Source of the DNA: Fimbriiglobus sp.
GTDB taxonomy: Bacteria > Planctomycetota > Planctomycetia > Gemmatales > Gemmataceae
DNA: 44,974 bases
Assembly (NCBI GenBank): GCA_022841795.1
Contig: JALHQU010000032.1
Span: 1-44,974 of the forward strand
Reading direction: 5' to 3'
The notes under the pieces were generated by a model. That model had not been told where the DNA came from. It worked only from the letters and a program-made list of their open reading frames with translations, and did not search any database. This document shows, in pieces, positions 31,268 to 39,483 of this stretch (the stretch's first letter is position 1; each line of letters starts with the position of its first letter). The translations under genes were made by a program, and so were the position numbers.

Positions 31268-32431
31268 ATGGCCCACTCGCCTACCGACCCGAAGTCGATC
31301 GGCCGCTCGATCCGCGCGGACGACAACCCGGACACGTTCGCCGGCCGCGGCACGGTGCAAGACCCGGATCTCATCCCGTTGCACCACGTCCCGCCAACGG
31401 CGTCCGCCGGCGGGCCGCCGCCAGGGCCGGGCGAGCAGATCCCGGGGTACGAGATCGTGTCCGAACTCGGCCGCGGGGCGATGGGGGTGGTGTACAAGGC
31501 GCGGCAGGTGCGGCTGAACCGCACGGTGGCGCTCAAGCTGACGCACGCCTGGGCGACGGCCACGGCCGAGGAGAAGGCCCGGTTCCAGGCCGAGGCGGTG
31601 ACGGTGGCGAAGGTGCAGCACCCGAACGTCATCCAGATTTTCGACATCGGCGAGCACAACGGGCTGGCGTACCTGGCGGTCGAGTACGTGGACGGCGGCA
31701 CCCTGGCCGACCGCATCGGCAAGGGCCGACCGCTGCCGATCGGGGCGGCCGTTCACCTGCTCATTCAGATCGCCCGCGGGGTGGGGGCGGCGCACTCCCG
31801 CGGGGTGATCCACCGGGATCTGAAGCCGGCGAACATCCTGCTCACCGCCGACGGCACGCCGAAGGTGGCCGACTTCGGGCTGGCCAAGCAGCTCGGGGCA
31901 GAGTCGCACACCGTCACCGGGTCCATCCTGGGCACCCCGGCGTACATGGCCCCGGAGCAGGCGATGGGGCAGATCCGCCGCATCGCCCCGCAGACGGACG
32001 TGTTCTCCCTCGGGGCGATCCTGTACGAGGCCGTCACCGGCGAGGTGCCGTTCAAGGGGAACACGGTGATGGAGACGCTGGACAAGGTGCGGACGGCCGA
32101 GCCGCTGGAGATGAAGTTCCGCCGGAAGGACGTGCCGGTTCAACTGGAGGCGATCGTCCGCCGCTGCCTGAGCAAGCAGCCGGCCGACCGCTACCCGACG
32201 GCGGACGCGCTGGCCGACGACCTGGTGCGGGTGACGGCCGGCCCGGTGCAGGAGAAGCTGCCGCCGCTGTCGATCAACATGTACCACGTGCTGACGGCGC
32301 TGGCCGCGATCGCGGCCGTCATCCTGGCGGTGTGGCTGTTCGGGTTCGCCGACTTCAGCGGCCGGGGGTCGTCCGACCCGGCGCCGGTGAAGAACGACCC
32401 GACGCCGAAGTTCAAGTTCACCGCACCGTGA
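31268..32431 (+). CDS. Membrane-anchored Ser/Thr protein kinase
   Basis: This 387-residue Hanks-type kinase has all catalytic residues: glycine loop [16 protein letters not shown] with Lys90, HRDLKPAN (182-189), DFGLAKQ (Asp202) and [12 protein letters not shown] 55-residue Pro/Gly-rich lead precedes it, and one membrane helix ([20 protein letters not shown]) lies near the C-terminus, leaving a short tail outside. It phosphorylates Ser/Thr of unknown targets at the membrane. The ATG at 31268 follows GGAG (31256-31259) at 8 bases. It is divergent from the small helical gene and shares with it a 190-bp promoter region. An inverted repeat without U tract follows the stop. Confidence 0.93.
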   Translation: MAHSPTDPKSIGRSIRADDNPDTFAGRGTVQDPDLIPLHHVPPTASAGGPPPGPGEQIPGYEIVSELGRGAMGVVYKARQVRLNRTVALKLTHAWATATAEEKARFQAEAVTVAKVQHPNVIQIFDIGEHNGLAYLAVEYVDGGTLADRIGKGRPLPIGAAVHLLIQIARGVGAAHSRGVIHRDLKPANILLTADGTPKVADFGLAKQLGAESHTVTGSILGTPAYMAPEQAMGQIRRIAPQTDVFSLGAILYEAVTGEVPFKGNTVMETLDKVRTAEPLEMKFRRKDVPVQLEAIVRRCLSKQPADRYPTADALADDLVRVTAGPVQEKLPPLSINMYHVLTALAAIAAVILAVWLFGFADFSGRGSSDPAPVKNDPTPKFKFTAP

Positions 32432-32449
32432 CGGGAGTGTGTTCCGCCT

Positions 32450-32484
32450 ACGCCGTGTGCGGTTTCTCGGGCCGCGCACGGCGT
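32450..32484 (+). terminator. Hairpin after the kinase gene, no U tract
   Basis: ACGCCGTGTGCGG (32450-32462) pairs with CCGCGCACGGCGT (32472-32484) with one mismatch. It begins 19 bases after the stop. Without a T run it is at best a weak or factor-assisted end. The rest of 32432-32578 shows a TATAAC box at 32543-32548. Confidence 0.4.
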
Positions 32485-32578
32485 GTCCGATGAGGCACCG
32501 CGCCTGCAACACAACTGAGGTAGAGAATGCGGTCGCGCCGGCTATAACTAGGCCGGCACAATGTCGCGGAGCGATCCG

Positions 32579-33520
32579 ATGCCACGCCGTTCCACTACAG
32601 ACCAGACGTTGCTCGACCTCCTCGACGACGCACCGGGCAGCCTGATCCCCTCACCCGCCCAACCCCAGCCCGCCGGACGACTCGGCCCGTGGCCCTTGAA
32701 CGCCGTCCACTGTGAGGATTGCCTGTCTGCCATGCGGCACCTGCCGTCGGACTGCATCGACGTGGTGGTGACCTCGCCTCCATACTGGGGTCAACGAGGG
32801 AACGGCGGCATCGGCTCGGAAGAAGACCCGCGGGAGTACGTCGCCAACCTGACCGACATCCTGGCCGAGGCGATGCGGTGCCTGAAGCCGTCGGGAACGC
32901 TGTGGCTGAATCTGGGTGACTCCTACAACACGCCGATCAATTGGCGGGCCGAAGATCACGAGTACAGTTCCCTCGGGGCGGACGGGAACGGCCTGCCTCC
33001 GACGAACTCGGCGTACACGAAGAACCGCGGCCGGCGACGGGCGTTCATCCGCGACGACGTGGGGTGGCTGCAATACGGGAATCTGCTGGCGGTGCCGTAC
33101 CGGGTGGTTCTCGCGCTGTGCGACCGCGGCTTCCTGTTCCGCGGGGAAGTGGTCTGGGAGAAGTCCCGGCCGCTGCCGGAGGGGAACTGCCGCCGCCCGC
33201 ACCGACGGCACGAGGGCATCTACATCTTCGCCAAGGACGAGCGGCACCTGTTCCAGGTGAAGCCGCCCGTCGGATCCGTCTGGAAGTTGGTCCAGACGCC
33301 GAACAAGACCCCGCACTGCTCGACGTTCCCACTCGATCTTCCGGTGCGGTGCATCGAGGCCGCGGGGTTGGAGTCGCCCGGCGTCGTCCTCGACCCGTTC
33401 ATGGGGAGCGGCACAACGGCGGTCGCCGCCCGACAACTCCGGCACGCCTATCTCGGGTTCGAACTCAACCCGGAAATGTGCCGGATCGCCAACGACACCC
33501 TCAACGATCATTCCGGCTGA
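32579..33520 (+). CDS. DNA methyltransferase, probably N4-cytosine, of a restriction-modification pair
   Basis: This 313-residue enzyme has the beta-class order: DCIDVVVTSPPYWGQ (catalytic TSPPYW motif IV at about 65-70) comes first, and the SAM-binding LDPFMGSGTTAVAA (about 272-280) last. TSPPYW suggests transfer to N4 of cytosine, though N6-adenine is not excluded. Between them is the variable target-recognition part (ENRGRRRAFIRDD-like region, and EGIYIFAK). The ATG at 32579 is preceded by GGAG at 7 bases; an ATG at 32561 would add six residues and has no such site. It faces the probable endonuclease gene, and their ends overlap by 13 bases (33508-33520). It should protect the host from that enzyme. 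Confidence 0.88.
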   Translation: MPRRSTTDQTLLDLLDDAPGSLIPSPAQPQPAGRLGPWPLNAVHCEDCLSAMRHLPSDCIDVVVTSPPYWGQRGNGGIGSEEDPREYVANLTDILAEAMRCLKPSGTLWLNLGDSYNTPINWRAEDHEYSSLGADGNGLPPTNSAYTKNRGRRRAFIRDDVGWLQYGNLLAVPYRVVLALCDRGFLFRGEVVWEKSRPLPEGNCRRPHRRHEGIYIFAKDERHLFQVKPPVGSVWKLVQTPNKTPHCSTFPLDLPVRCIEAAGLESPGVVLDPFMGSGTTAVAARQLRHAYLGFELNPEMCRIANDTLNDHSG

Positions 33521-34383
33521 TCCGGCGGTGGAACTGCCGCCCGCCCACGCTCAAGAAACAGGGCGGCGCGGGCGATCACCTCGCGGGCGAACAGGTCGGG
33601 TTGGGCCGCCAGGTCGAGCCGGACGACCCGCTTCCCCGACGGGGTGACGTCGGCACTCGGAACGGAGCGGGTGTTCGCGCTGAACAGGTGGTCGAAGCTG
33701 CCGTGCGGCTCGACGTACCTGCGCTTCTCGGACGGTGCGGTAGGAGTGCCGAGTTCGCCGCGGTTGACGAGCGGTTCCGGGTTCGGCGGCGGGAACGACT
33801 TCACATCGAGCGTCCACATCGGCGAGAAGAACCCCTTCCGCATCATCTCCCGGCTGCACGGCACGTCATCGGTGATGCGCTCCGCCAGGCTCGCCTTGAC
33901 GTGAACGCCGCCGAAAATCTGGTTCGAGTCGTCGATGTACAACGCCACGTCCAGCTTGTCCGATCCGACCACCTCGTCGATTCCCATCTCCGCGAGGGCG
34001 GCGGCTTTCTTCGGTTTGCCGACAAGCACTTGAATGCGGACGTTGTGTTCGGCCAGAACGGGTGCGTAGATCTCCTCGATAGCCATCTCCAGCGCTTCCC
34101 CGGACGCCCGCTTCCAACTCTGGTCCGCGTCCTGGAGGCGGTGTTTCGGTAGCAACTCCAGGTACCGGCGATACACCACATGATGCCACAGGTCACTCGG
34201 GTTCGCCGTCAGACAGGTCCGCAAGGCGGTCAGGAATGCGTCCTTGATGACGTCCCGATTCTTGGACTTCTTCCGCGCGAGGTTCTGGTCGATTAGCTCG
34301 GACACGGCGTCGAACGCCGTCTTGGACACACCCGGCAGGTCAATAACGACTTCGGTGCGATTGACTGTGACCGTGTACTTCAC
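33508..34383 (-). CDS. Probable type II restriction endonuclease (BsaWI-like)
   Basis: The 291-residue protein has a helical first half and a PD-(D/E)XK-like core: KLDVALYIDDSNQIFGGVHV (Asp145) runs into VKASLAERITDDVP with Lys163, Ser165, Glu168 and Arg169. The K-x-S-x-x-E-R phrase recalls enzymes that cut CCGG-cored sites, such as the BsaWI group, in which the lysine is catalytic and the following charged residues read the site. This assignment is by eye. Convergent location with a methyltransferase, sharing 13 bases, is strong context for a restriction role. An A/T-richer stretch (34400-34470) upstream may hold its promoter. The cut site cannot be known from the sequence. Confidence 0.72.
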   Translation of the reverse strand: MKYTVTVNRTEVVIDLPGVSKTAFDAVSELIDQNLARKKSKNRDVIKDAFLTALRTCLTANPSDLWHHVVYRRYLELLPKHRLQDADQSWKRASGEALEMAIEEIYAPVLAEHNVRIQVLVGKPKKAAALAEMGIDEVVGSDKLDVALYIDDSNQIFGGVHVKASLAERITDDVPCSREMMRKGFFSPMWTLDVKSFPPPNPEPLVNRGELGTPTAPSEKRRYVEPHGSFDHLFSANTRSVPSADVTPSGKRVVRLDLAAQPDLFAREVIARAALFLERGRAAVPPPDQPE

Positions 34384-34478
34384 GGGGCGACTCGTTCAGT
34401 GGCCGGAACTAGCGACGGTTGATTGTCGCATTTCATGGGCAATTCGCCAATACAGTCAACCGCGGCACATGGCTGTCC

Positions 34479-36869
34479 TCACGCCCCCCGCTGGCGGGCG
34501 GACCACTCCTCCGGGGTGACCACCACCTCGCGGGCGTTGCTGCCGTTGTACCCGCCGACGATCCCGTCCTCGGCCATGAAGTCGATCAGCCGGCTGGCCC
34601 GCCCGTACCCGATGCCGAGCGCCCGCTGAAGCAGACTCGTACTCCCCCGCTGCTCGCGGATGACGATGTCGATAGCCTGCTCGTACATCGGGTCCCGCTC
34701 GCGGAGCTTGTCCCCCAGGTCGCCGCCGGCCCCGCCGTCGGTCGTCTTCAGGTTGAGCAACTCGGCCTCGAAGTTCGGCTCGTACTGGGCCAGTTCGCCC
34801 GTCACCCGCTCGATCTCCCGGTCGTCCACGAACGCCCCCTGCCCGCGGATGATGGTGCTGGTGCCGGGCTGGAGGAACAGCATGTCGCCCATGCCGAGCA
34901 GCTTCTCGGCCCCCTTCTCGTCCAGCACCACCGCGCTGTCGGCGCGGCTCGCCACCTGGAAGCAGACGCGGGCCGGCAGGTTCGATTTGATGAGGCCGGT
35001 GATCACGTCCACCGTCGGCTTCTGCGTCGCCAGGATCAGGTGGACGCCCGCCGCCCGGCTCTTCTGCGCCAGCCGGATGATGTGGCTCTCCACCTCCTTC
35101 TTCATCACCATCAGCAGGTCGCCCACCTCGTCGATGACGAGCACGATGTACGGCAGCCGCCGCGGGATGGCCTTCCGCTCGTCCTCGTTCGCCGGGTCGA
35201 TCCGCCGCACCAGCTCGTCCCAGCTCAGCTCGTTGTAGCTGGCGATGTTCCGCACCCGCGCCCGCCGCAGCAGCTCGTACCGCTCCTCCATCTTGTCCAC
35301 CGCCCACGCCAGAATCGCCTCCGCCTTCTTGTCGTCCGTCACCACCGGGTGCATCAGGTGCGGGATGCGGGCGTAGTCGGAGAACTCCACCTTCTTCGGG
35401 TCGATCAGGATGAGCCGGCACTCGTCCGGTGCACGTGTGAGCAGGAAGCTGTGGATGATGGCGTTCAGGCACACGCTCTTGCCGGTGCCGGTGCGGCCGG
35501 CGATGAGCAGGTGCGGCATGGTGGCCATGTCGTACACCAGCGGGCGGCCTTCCACGTCCTTGCCCAAGAACACCGGCAGCTTGAACTTGGCCGTCTTCGC
35601 CACCGTCGCCTGGATCAGCTCCTTCAGCCGCACCGTCTGGCGGTGGTCGTTCGGCACCTCGATGCCGACGGTGGTGCGGTTGGGCAGCGGGGCGACGATC
35701 CGCACGCTCGGCACGCCCAGGTTCAGCGCCAGGTCGTCGGCCAGGGTGGTCACCTTGTTCAGCCGCAGGCCGGTTTCGAGCGCCACCTCGTACTGGGTGA
35801 TGACCGGCCCGGTGTGGATGCCCACCACCCGCACGTTCAGCCCGAAGTCGGTGAACGTCTTTTCGAGCAGGGTGGCCCGCTCCCGCAGCTTCTGCTCGCG
35901 GTCCTCCACCGGGCACGGGTCCGGGTCGGCGAGCAAACTCAGCGACGGGATTTCGTACCCGGCCGGCAGGTCGGAATGTGGTTCCTCGTCGAGGCCCGTG
36001 GCGAATCCGTCGTCCTCCGTCGGCACCAGCCGCAGCGGCGGCGGGGTGTCGTCCGACGGGTCGGTCGTGTCCGCGTCGGTCGGCAGCTCGGTGTGGCGGA
36101 CGATCGGCACCGGCTCGTCCGGCGGTGACAGTTCGGAATGCCGAATGATCGGGATGTCTTCGGACGGCGTGGGCGCCGGCAACAGCGGCAGCGGATCGGA
36201 TGCCGGAGGTGTTGGCGGTAGGGGGTTCGGGGGACGTTGCCCTCCGGTCAGCGGTACCGGCTTCGTCGCCACCCGCTTGCCCACCGCCGCGAACCCGGCC
36301 AGCACCTTGTCCCCGCCGACGGCGACGAGGTCGTTCCCCTTCCGCGCCCCGACCGCCACCTTCCGCAGCGCGAACCACACCGCCCGTCCCGTCGCCCGCA
36401 ACAGGTTGTCCATCGTCAGGAACAGGCCGAGAAGCAAGACGACGGCGAGGACCACGGCCGGTAATGGGGCGGGCAATGCGTCTTGAAGCTGGAACCGCCC
36501 CCACGCCCCGACCGACCCGCCGGGGCCATACACCGCCACCTTCGGCAGCGGCACACGGTCGGCGAGTTGGTCCGCCCCGACCGCCGCACACGCGGTCAGG
36601 AGCAGCCAGCCGGCGGCGCGGACCGTCAGCCGGCCCCAGCCCCTCTTCGCCACATACAACACGACCCAGGCGAGCCAGCCGACCAGCAGCACGACGCTCG
36701 ACCAGCCGAGGGCGTTCAGCACCCACCCGGCGAGCGTGTCGCCGGCCGGCCCGAGCAGGTTCTCGGAGCGCAGTAGCGGCGGGCCGCTGAGCAGAGCCAC
36801 GGCCAGCAACCCGCCGGCGATCAACAGGGTGAGGGCGACGGCGTCGAGCCGACGACGCGGGCTGGGCAT
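34479..36869 (-). CDS. ftsK: DNA translocase FtsK/SpoIIIE
   Basis: This 796-residue translocase moves chromosome ends through the division site. Four N-terminal membrane helices (ALTLLIAGGLLAVALL, SVVLLVGWLAWVVLYV, AAGWLLLTACAAVG and VVLAVVLLLGLFLTM) anchor it. A 150-residue Pro/Asp-rich linker follows. The motor has GRTGTGKSVCLN (Walker A), YIVLVIDEVGDLL (Walker B) and RLAQKSRAAGVHLILATQ. A winged-helix gamma domain (LLQRALGIGYGRASRLIDFM) closes the protein and binds polar sequence guides. The ATG at 36869 gives a short basic lead to the first helix. Planctomycetes lack FtsZ, so its partner may differ. It is divergent from trmL; the 136-bp gap holds a short palindrome (36912-36927). Confidence 0.95.
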   Translation of the reverse strand: MPSPRRRLDAVALTLLIAGGLLAVALLSGPPLLRSENLLGPAGDTLAGWVLNALGWSSVVLLVGWLAWVVLYVAKRGWGRLTVRAAGWLLLTACAAVGADQLADRVPLPKVAVYGPGGSVGAWGRFQLQDALPAPLPAVVLAVVLLLGLFLTMDNLLRATGRAVWFALRKVAVGARKGNDLVAVGGDKVLAGFAAVGKRVATKPVPLTGGQRPPNPLPPTPPASDPLPLLPAPTPSEDIPIIRHSELSPPDEPVPIVRHTELPTDADTTDPSDDTPPPLRLVPTEDDGFATGLDEEPHSDLPAGYEIPSLSLLADPDPCPVEDREQKLRERATLLEKTFTDFGLNVRVVGIHTGPVITQYEVALETGLRLNKVTTLADDLALNLGVPSVRIVAPLPNRTTVGIEVPNDHRQTVRLKELIQATVAKTAKFKLPVFLGKDVEGRPLVYDMATMPHLLIAGRTGTGKSVCLNAIIHSFLLTRAPDECRLILIDPKKVEFSDYARIPHLMHPVVTDDKKAEAILAWAVDKMEERYELLRRARVRNIASYNELSWDELVRRIDPANEDERKAIPRRLPYIVLVIDEVGDLLMVMKKEVESHIIRLAQKSRAAGVHLILATQKPTVDVITGLIKSNLPARVCFQVASRADSAVVLDEKGAEKLLGMGDMLFLQPGTSTIIRGQGAFVDDREIERVTGELAQYEPNFEAELLNLKTTDGGAGGDLGDKLRERDPMYEQAIDIVIREQRGSTSLLQRALGIGYGRASRLIDFMAEDGIVGGYNGSNAREVVVTPEEWSARQRGA

Positions 36870-37005
36870 GGCCGCAAACTCCGGTCCGAACAAACTGACT
36901 TCGGTGCTATTGTGGCCGGACGGCCACTCGGACTGAAGTGAAACCGGGGCGAGCCGGAGACCGGGACGGGGCCAAGAGGCGGAATAATCGGAACCGGGAG
37001 TGCCG

Positions 37006-37497
37006 ATGTTGCACGTCGCGCTGTGGGAGCCGGAGATTCCGCCGAACACCGGGAACGTGGCCCGGCTGTGCGCGGCGACGGGGGCGCGGCTGCACCTGAT
37101 CGGCCGGCTCGGGTTCCGCACGGACGACAGGAGCCTGAAACGCGCCGGGCTGGATTATTGGCACGCGGTGGATGTGGTGCGACACGCGACGTGGGAGGAG
37201 TTCGAGGCGTCAATCACCCCCTCACCCCCAACCCCTCTCCCTCAAGGGGCGAGGGGGGCAAGAGTCTGGCTCATCGATAACCCGGCCCCGACGCCGTACA
37301 CCCGCGCCACTTTCACGGATGGCGACATGCTGTTGTTCGGTTCGGAATCGAAAGGCCTGCCCCCGCACCTCCGCGAGCAGTTCGCTGCCCGACTGATCGG
37401 CATCCCCATGCCGACCGGCGCCGTCCGCAGCCTCAACCTGGCCACCGCCGTCGGCATCGTACTGTACGAGGCGTTGCGGCAGATCGAAGGGTGGTGA
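37006..37497 (+). CDS. trmL: tRNA (cytidine/uridine-34-2'-O)-methyltransferase, with in-frame repeat insert
   Basis: This 163-residue SPOUT enzyme methylates the ribose of wobble base 34 in leucine tRNAs. It has the family's N-terminus LHVALWEPEIPPNTGNVARL, the mid part GLDYWH, then LLFGSESKGLPP and the knot region IGIPMPTGAVRSLNLATAVGIVLYE. Residues about 71-85 (TPSPPTPLPQGARGA) are not part of the family; they are read from a 43-bp palindromic repeat (37218-37260) standing between FEAS and VWLIDN. The insert falls in a variable surface loop between strands, so the enzyme may remain active. The ATG at 37006 follows GGGAG at 5 bases; an in-frame GTG at 37000 is a poorer choice. Confidence 0.9.
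   Translation: MLHVALWEPEIPPNTGNVARLCAATGARLHLIGRLGFRTDDRSLKRAGLDYWHAVDVVRHATWEEFEASITPSPPTPLPQGARGARVWLIDNPAPTPYTRATFTDGDMLLFGSESKGLPPHLREQFAARLIGIPMPTGAVRSLNLATAVGIVLYEALRQIEGW
37218..37260. repeat. 43-bp repeat inside trmL, copy 1
   Basis: It matches 37508-37550 at 42 of 43 bases (difference at 37250/37540), offset 290. It is C-rich then G-rich (CCCCTCACCCCC, then CTCAAGGGGCGAGGGGGG), so the arms pair. Confidence 0.92.
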
Positions 37498-37507
37498 CTC
37501 CGAAGAA

Positions 37508-37550
37508 CCCCTCACCCCCAACCCCTCTCCCTCAAGGGGAGAGGGGGGCA
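37508..37550. repeat. 43-bp repeat before the next gene, copy 2
   Basis: This copy starts 10 bases after the trmL stop. Its purine end GAGGGGGG (37541-37548) stands where a ribosome-binding site should be, and its last base is the A of the next ATG. Confidence 0.92.
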
Positions 37551-37921
37551 TGTCCGATCCCTACCGCGTCACCGAGCGTCGCACCCCGGAGCCGCGGATG
37601 TCTGCTGTCGTCCCCGCCCCGCCGTCGGTCGTCGCGTTCGCCACCCTGGACGACCTCGCCGCGTTCGTCCACCTCACCCTCTGCCAGCTCGACCACCTGG
37701 AGCCGACGCAGACCCCGCTCCGCCGCGTGCCGCTCACCCGCCACCGCAAGCCGTGCGGCCTGGTGTTCCACGTCGAAGGCCCGCGACTGCTCCGCACCTC
37801 CGCCGTGTGGACGGCCGACGACAGCCGCATCATCTTCTACAACTCGACCGGCGAACGGGTGCGGGAGGTGCGGCTGAGCGAAGCCCCGGACCCGGCGGAG
37901 ACAGCGAAGCGGGCGGCGTGA
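37550..37921 (+). CDS. Small unknown protein
   Basis: This 123-residue protein has no signal or membrane helix. The middle part has a compact fold-like pattern: VVAFATLDDLAAFVHLTLCQ and LDHLEP, then RKPCGLVFHVEGPRLLRTS, AVWTADDSRIIFYNSTGERV and REVRLSEA, which looks like a helix followed by a small beta sheet. I do not recognise it; similar proteins appear in planctomycetes. The start at 37550 uses the Shine-Dalgarno-like end of the repeat; an ATG at 37598 (MSAVVPAPPS) is an alternative that would predate the insertion. It is 52 bases after trmL, on the same strand, and could be read on the same message. It is followed by a palindrome cluster. Confidence 0.6.
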   Translation: MSDPYRVTERRTPEPRMSAVVPAPPSVVAFATLDDLAAFVHLTLCQLDHLEPTQTPLRRVPLTRHRKPCGLVFHVEGPRLLRTSAVWTADDSRIIFYNSTGERVREVRLSEAPDPAETAKRAA

Positions 37922-37925
37922 CTGT

Positions 37926-38030
37926 GCCCCGGTCTCACGACCGGGGCTTCGTTATGCCGTCCCCTTCGGGGACTCCGACCCAAGCCCGCGGAGCGGGCGA
38001 CATAGCGAAGCCTGGGACGTGAGTCCCGGG
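37926..38030. repeat. Nested palindrome cluster
   Basis: Four hairpins fit in 105 bases: 37926-37947 (GCCCCGGTC/GACCGGGGC), 37960-37974 (GTCCCC/GGGGAC), 37984-37998 (GCCCGC/GCGGGC) and about 38015-38028 (GGGAC/GTCCC). An outer pair GCTTCGTTATG (37946-37956) and CATAGCGAAGC (38001-38011) encloses the middle two. Together it is a long inverted repeat with roughly 30-base ends. It may end the upstream transcript. A TACACT box (38043-38048) follows as a candidate -10 for the aminotransferase. Confidence 0.8.
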
Positions 38031-38083
38031 CCTTGTTTTCGGTACACTTTCGACAACCCAAATCCACTCCCCGTGGGGTTCCC

Positions 38084-39457
38084 ATGTCCGCCGTTGCCAC
38101 CGCCCCGAAGTTGGCCGACCGCTACGCCGCCGCGTTCCCCGGCTCGAAGACGCGGTTCGAGGAAGCGCGAAACATCTTCCCGTGCGGGGTGACGCACGAC
38201 ACCCGCATGATGGACCCGTTCCCGGTGTACGTCACCCACGCCAAGGGGTCGAAGAAGTGGGCCGTGGACGGGCACGAGCTGACCGACTACTTCGTCGGCC
38301 ACGGGTCGCACATCCTCGGACACAGCCCGGACGACGTGGTGACGGCGGTGCAGCAGCAGATGGCGAAGGGCACGCACCCCGGCTCGTGTCACGACCTGGA
38401 AATCGAGTGGGGCAAGCTGGTTCAGAAGCTGATCCCGTCGGCCGAGCGGGTGCGGTTCACCGGCAGCGGCACCGAAGCCACGCTGATGGCCCTGCGGCTG
38501 TGTCGGCTGCACACCGGCCGGCCGAAGTTCCTGAAATTTCAGGGGCACTTCCACGGCTGGCACGACTACGTCACCGTTTCGTCCGACCCGCCCTACGACG
38601 CCCCCGGCGTGCCCGGCGTGCCGGAGGCGGTGAGCGGGGTGTGCGTGGCGATTCCGCCGAACGACCTGAACCGCGTCGAGGACACGCTGAAAAACGACGA
38701 GCAGATCGGGGCCGTCATCCTGGAGCCGACCGGCGGGCACTGGGGCGGGGTGCCCATCCGCGGCGAGCTCCTGAAGGGGTTGCGGGAAATTACCACCCGG
38801 CTGAACCGCGTCCTCATCTTCGACGAGGTCATCACCGGCTTCCGCATTTCGAGCGGCGGCGCGCAGAAGCATTACGGCGTGACGCCCGACTTGACAGCGC
38901 TGGCGAAGATCCTGGCCGGCGGGCTGCCCGGCGGGTGCCTGGCCGGGCGGGCGGACATCCTGGCGTTCATCGAGCCGCGGCCGGGCAAGCCGAAGATGAA
39001 GCACCCCGGCACGTACAACGCCAACCCGCTGTCGGCGTCGGCCGGCGTCGCCACGCTCCGACGGATCGCCGCCGGCGGGGTGACGGAGCGGGCGAACGAG
39101 GCCGCCCGCGCCCTGCGGAACAAGCTGAACCGGATGCTGGCGGCGAACCACTTCCCGTGGGTCGCCTACGGCGACTTCAGCATGGTGCGGGTGATCCCGA
39201 ACTTCACCGGCGAACGGCCGGGCGACGCCGGCGACAACGACGGGTTCATCCCGTTCGGCAACGACGTGAACGCGCTCGACGGCCCGAAGAACGTGAAGCA
39301 GGTGTACGCCATGCGGCAGGGGATGCTGCTGCACGGCGTGGACTGGTGGGGGTTCGCCGGCATGACCAGTTGCGAACACACCGCCGCGGATGTGGACAAA
39401 ACCGTTGCCGCGATGGAGGCGACCCTCGGGATGATGACGGCTGAGGGAATCGGGTAG
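38084..39457 (+). CDS. Class III aminotransferase, HemL-like
   Basis: The 457-residue PLP enzyme is of the glutamate-1-semialdehyde aminomutase type. The N-terminal NIFPCGVTHDTR, cofactor loop FTGSGTEATLMALRL, FKFQGHFHGWHDYV-like region (KFQGHFHGWHDYV), EPTGGHWGG, FDEVITGFR and PLP lysine Lys275 in LTALAKILAGGLPGG are all present, with HPGTYNANPL closing the site. True HemL makes 5-aminolevulinate for haem. Here the motifs differ in details (TGGHWGG rather than the usual VAGNMN-type phrase), so a related transaminase of unknown amine is just as likely. It is monocistronic-looking between a palindrome cluster and a toxin-antitoxin unit. The TAG stop is also part of the next -10 box. Confidence 0.85.
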   Translation: MSAVATAPKLADRYAAAFPGSKTRFEEARNIFPCGVTHDTRMMDPFPVYVTHAKGSKKWAVDGHELTDYFVGHGSHILGHSPDDVVTAVQQQMAKGTHPGSCHDLEIEWGKLVQKLIPSAERVRFTGSGTEATLMALRLCRLHTGRPKFLKFQGHFHGWHDYVTVSSDPPYDAPGVPGVPEAVSGVCVAIPPNDLNRVEDTLKNDEQIGAVILEPTGGHWGGVPIRGELLKGLREITTRLNRVLIFDEVITGFRISSGGAQKHYGVTPDLTALAKILAGGLPGGCLAGRADILAFIEPRPGKPKMKHPGTYNANPLSASAGVATLRRIAAGGVTERANEAARALRNKLNRMLAANHFPWVAYGDFSMVRVIPNFTGERPGDAGDNDGFIPFGNDVNALDGPKNVKQVYAMRQGMLLHGVDWWGFAGMTSCEHTAADVDKTVAAMEATLGMMTAEGIG

Positions 39458-39472
39458 AATGGTGTGCACACC
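39455..39472 (+). promoter_or_regulatory. Promoter/operator of the first toxin-antitoxin pair
   Basis: TAGAAT (39455-39460, overlapping the preceding stop codon) is followed at once by the exact 12-bp palindrome GGTGTGCACACC (39461-39472). After it comes GGGAGG and the ATG at 39484. A palindrome on the transcription start is the usual site where an antitoxin or toxin-antitoxin complex represses its own operon. Confidence 0.5.
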
Positions 39473-39483
39473 GGGAGGCCGCC

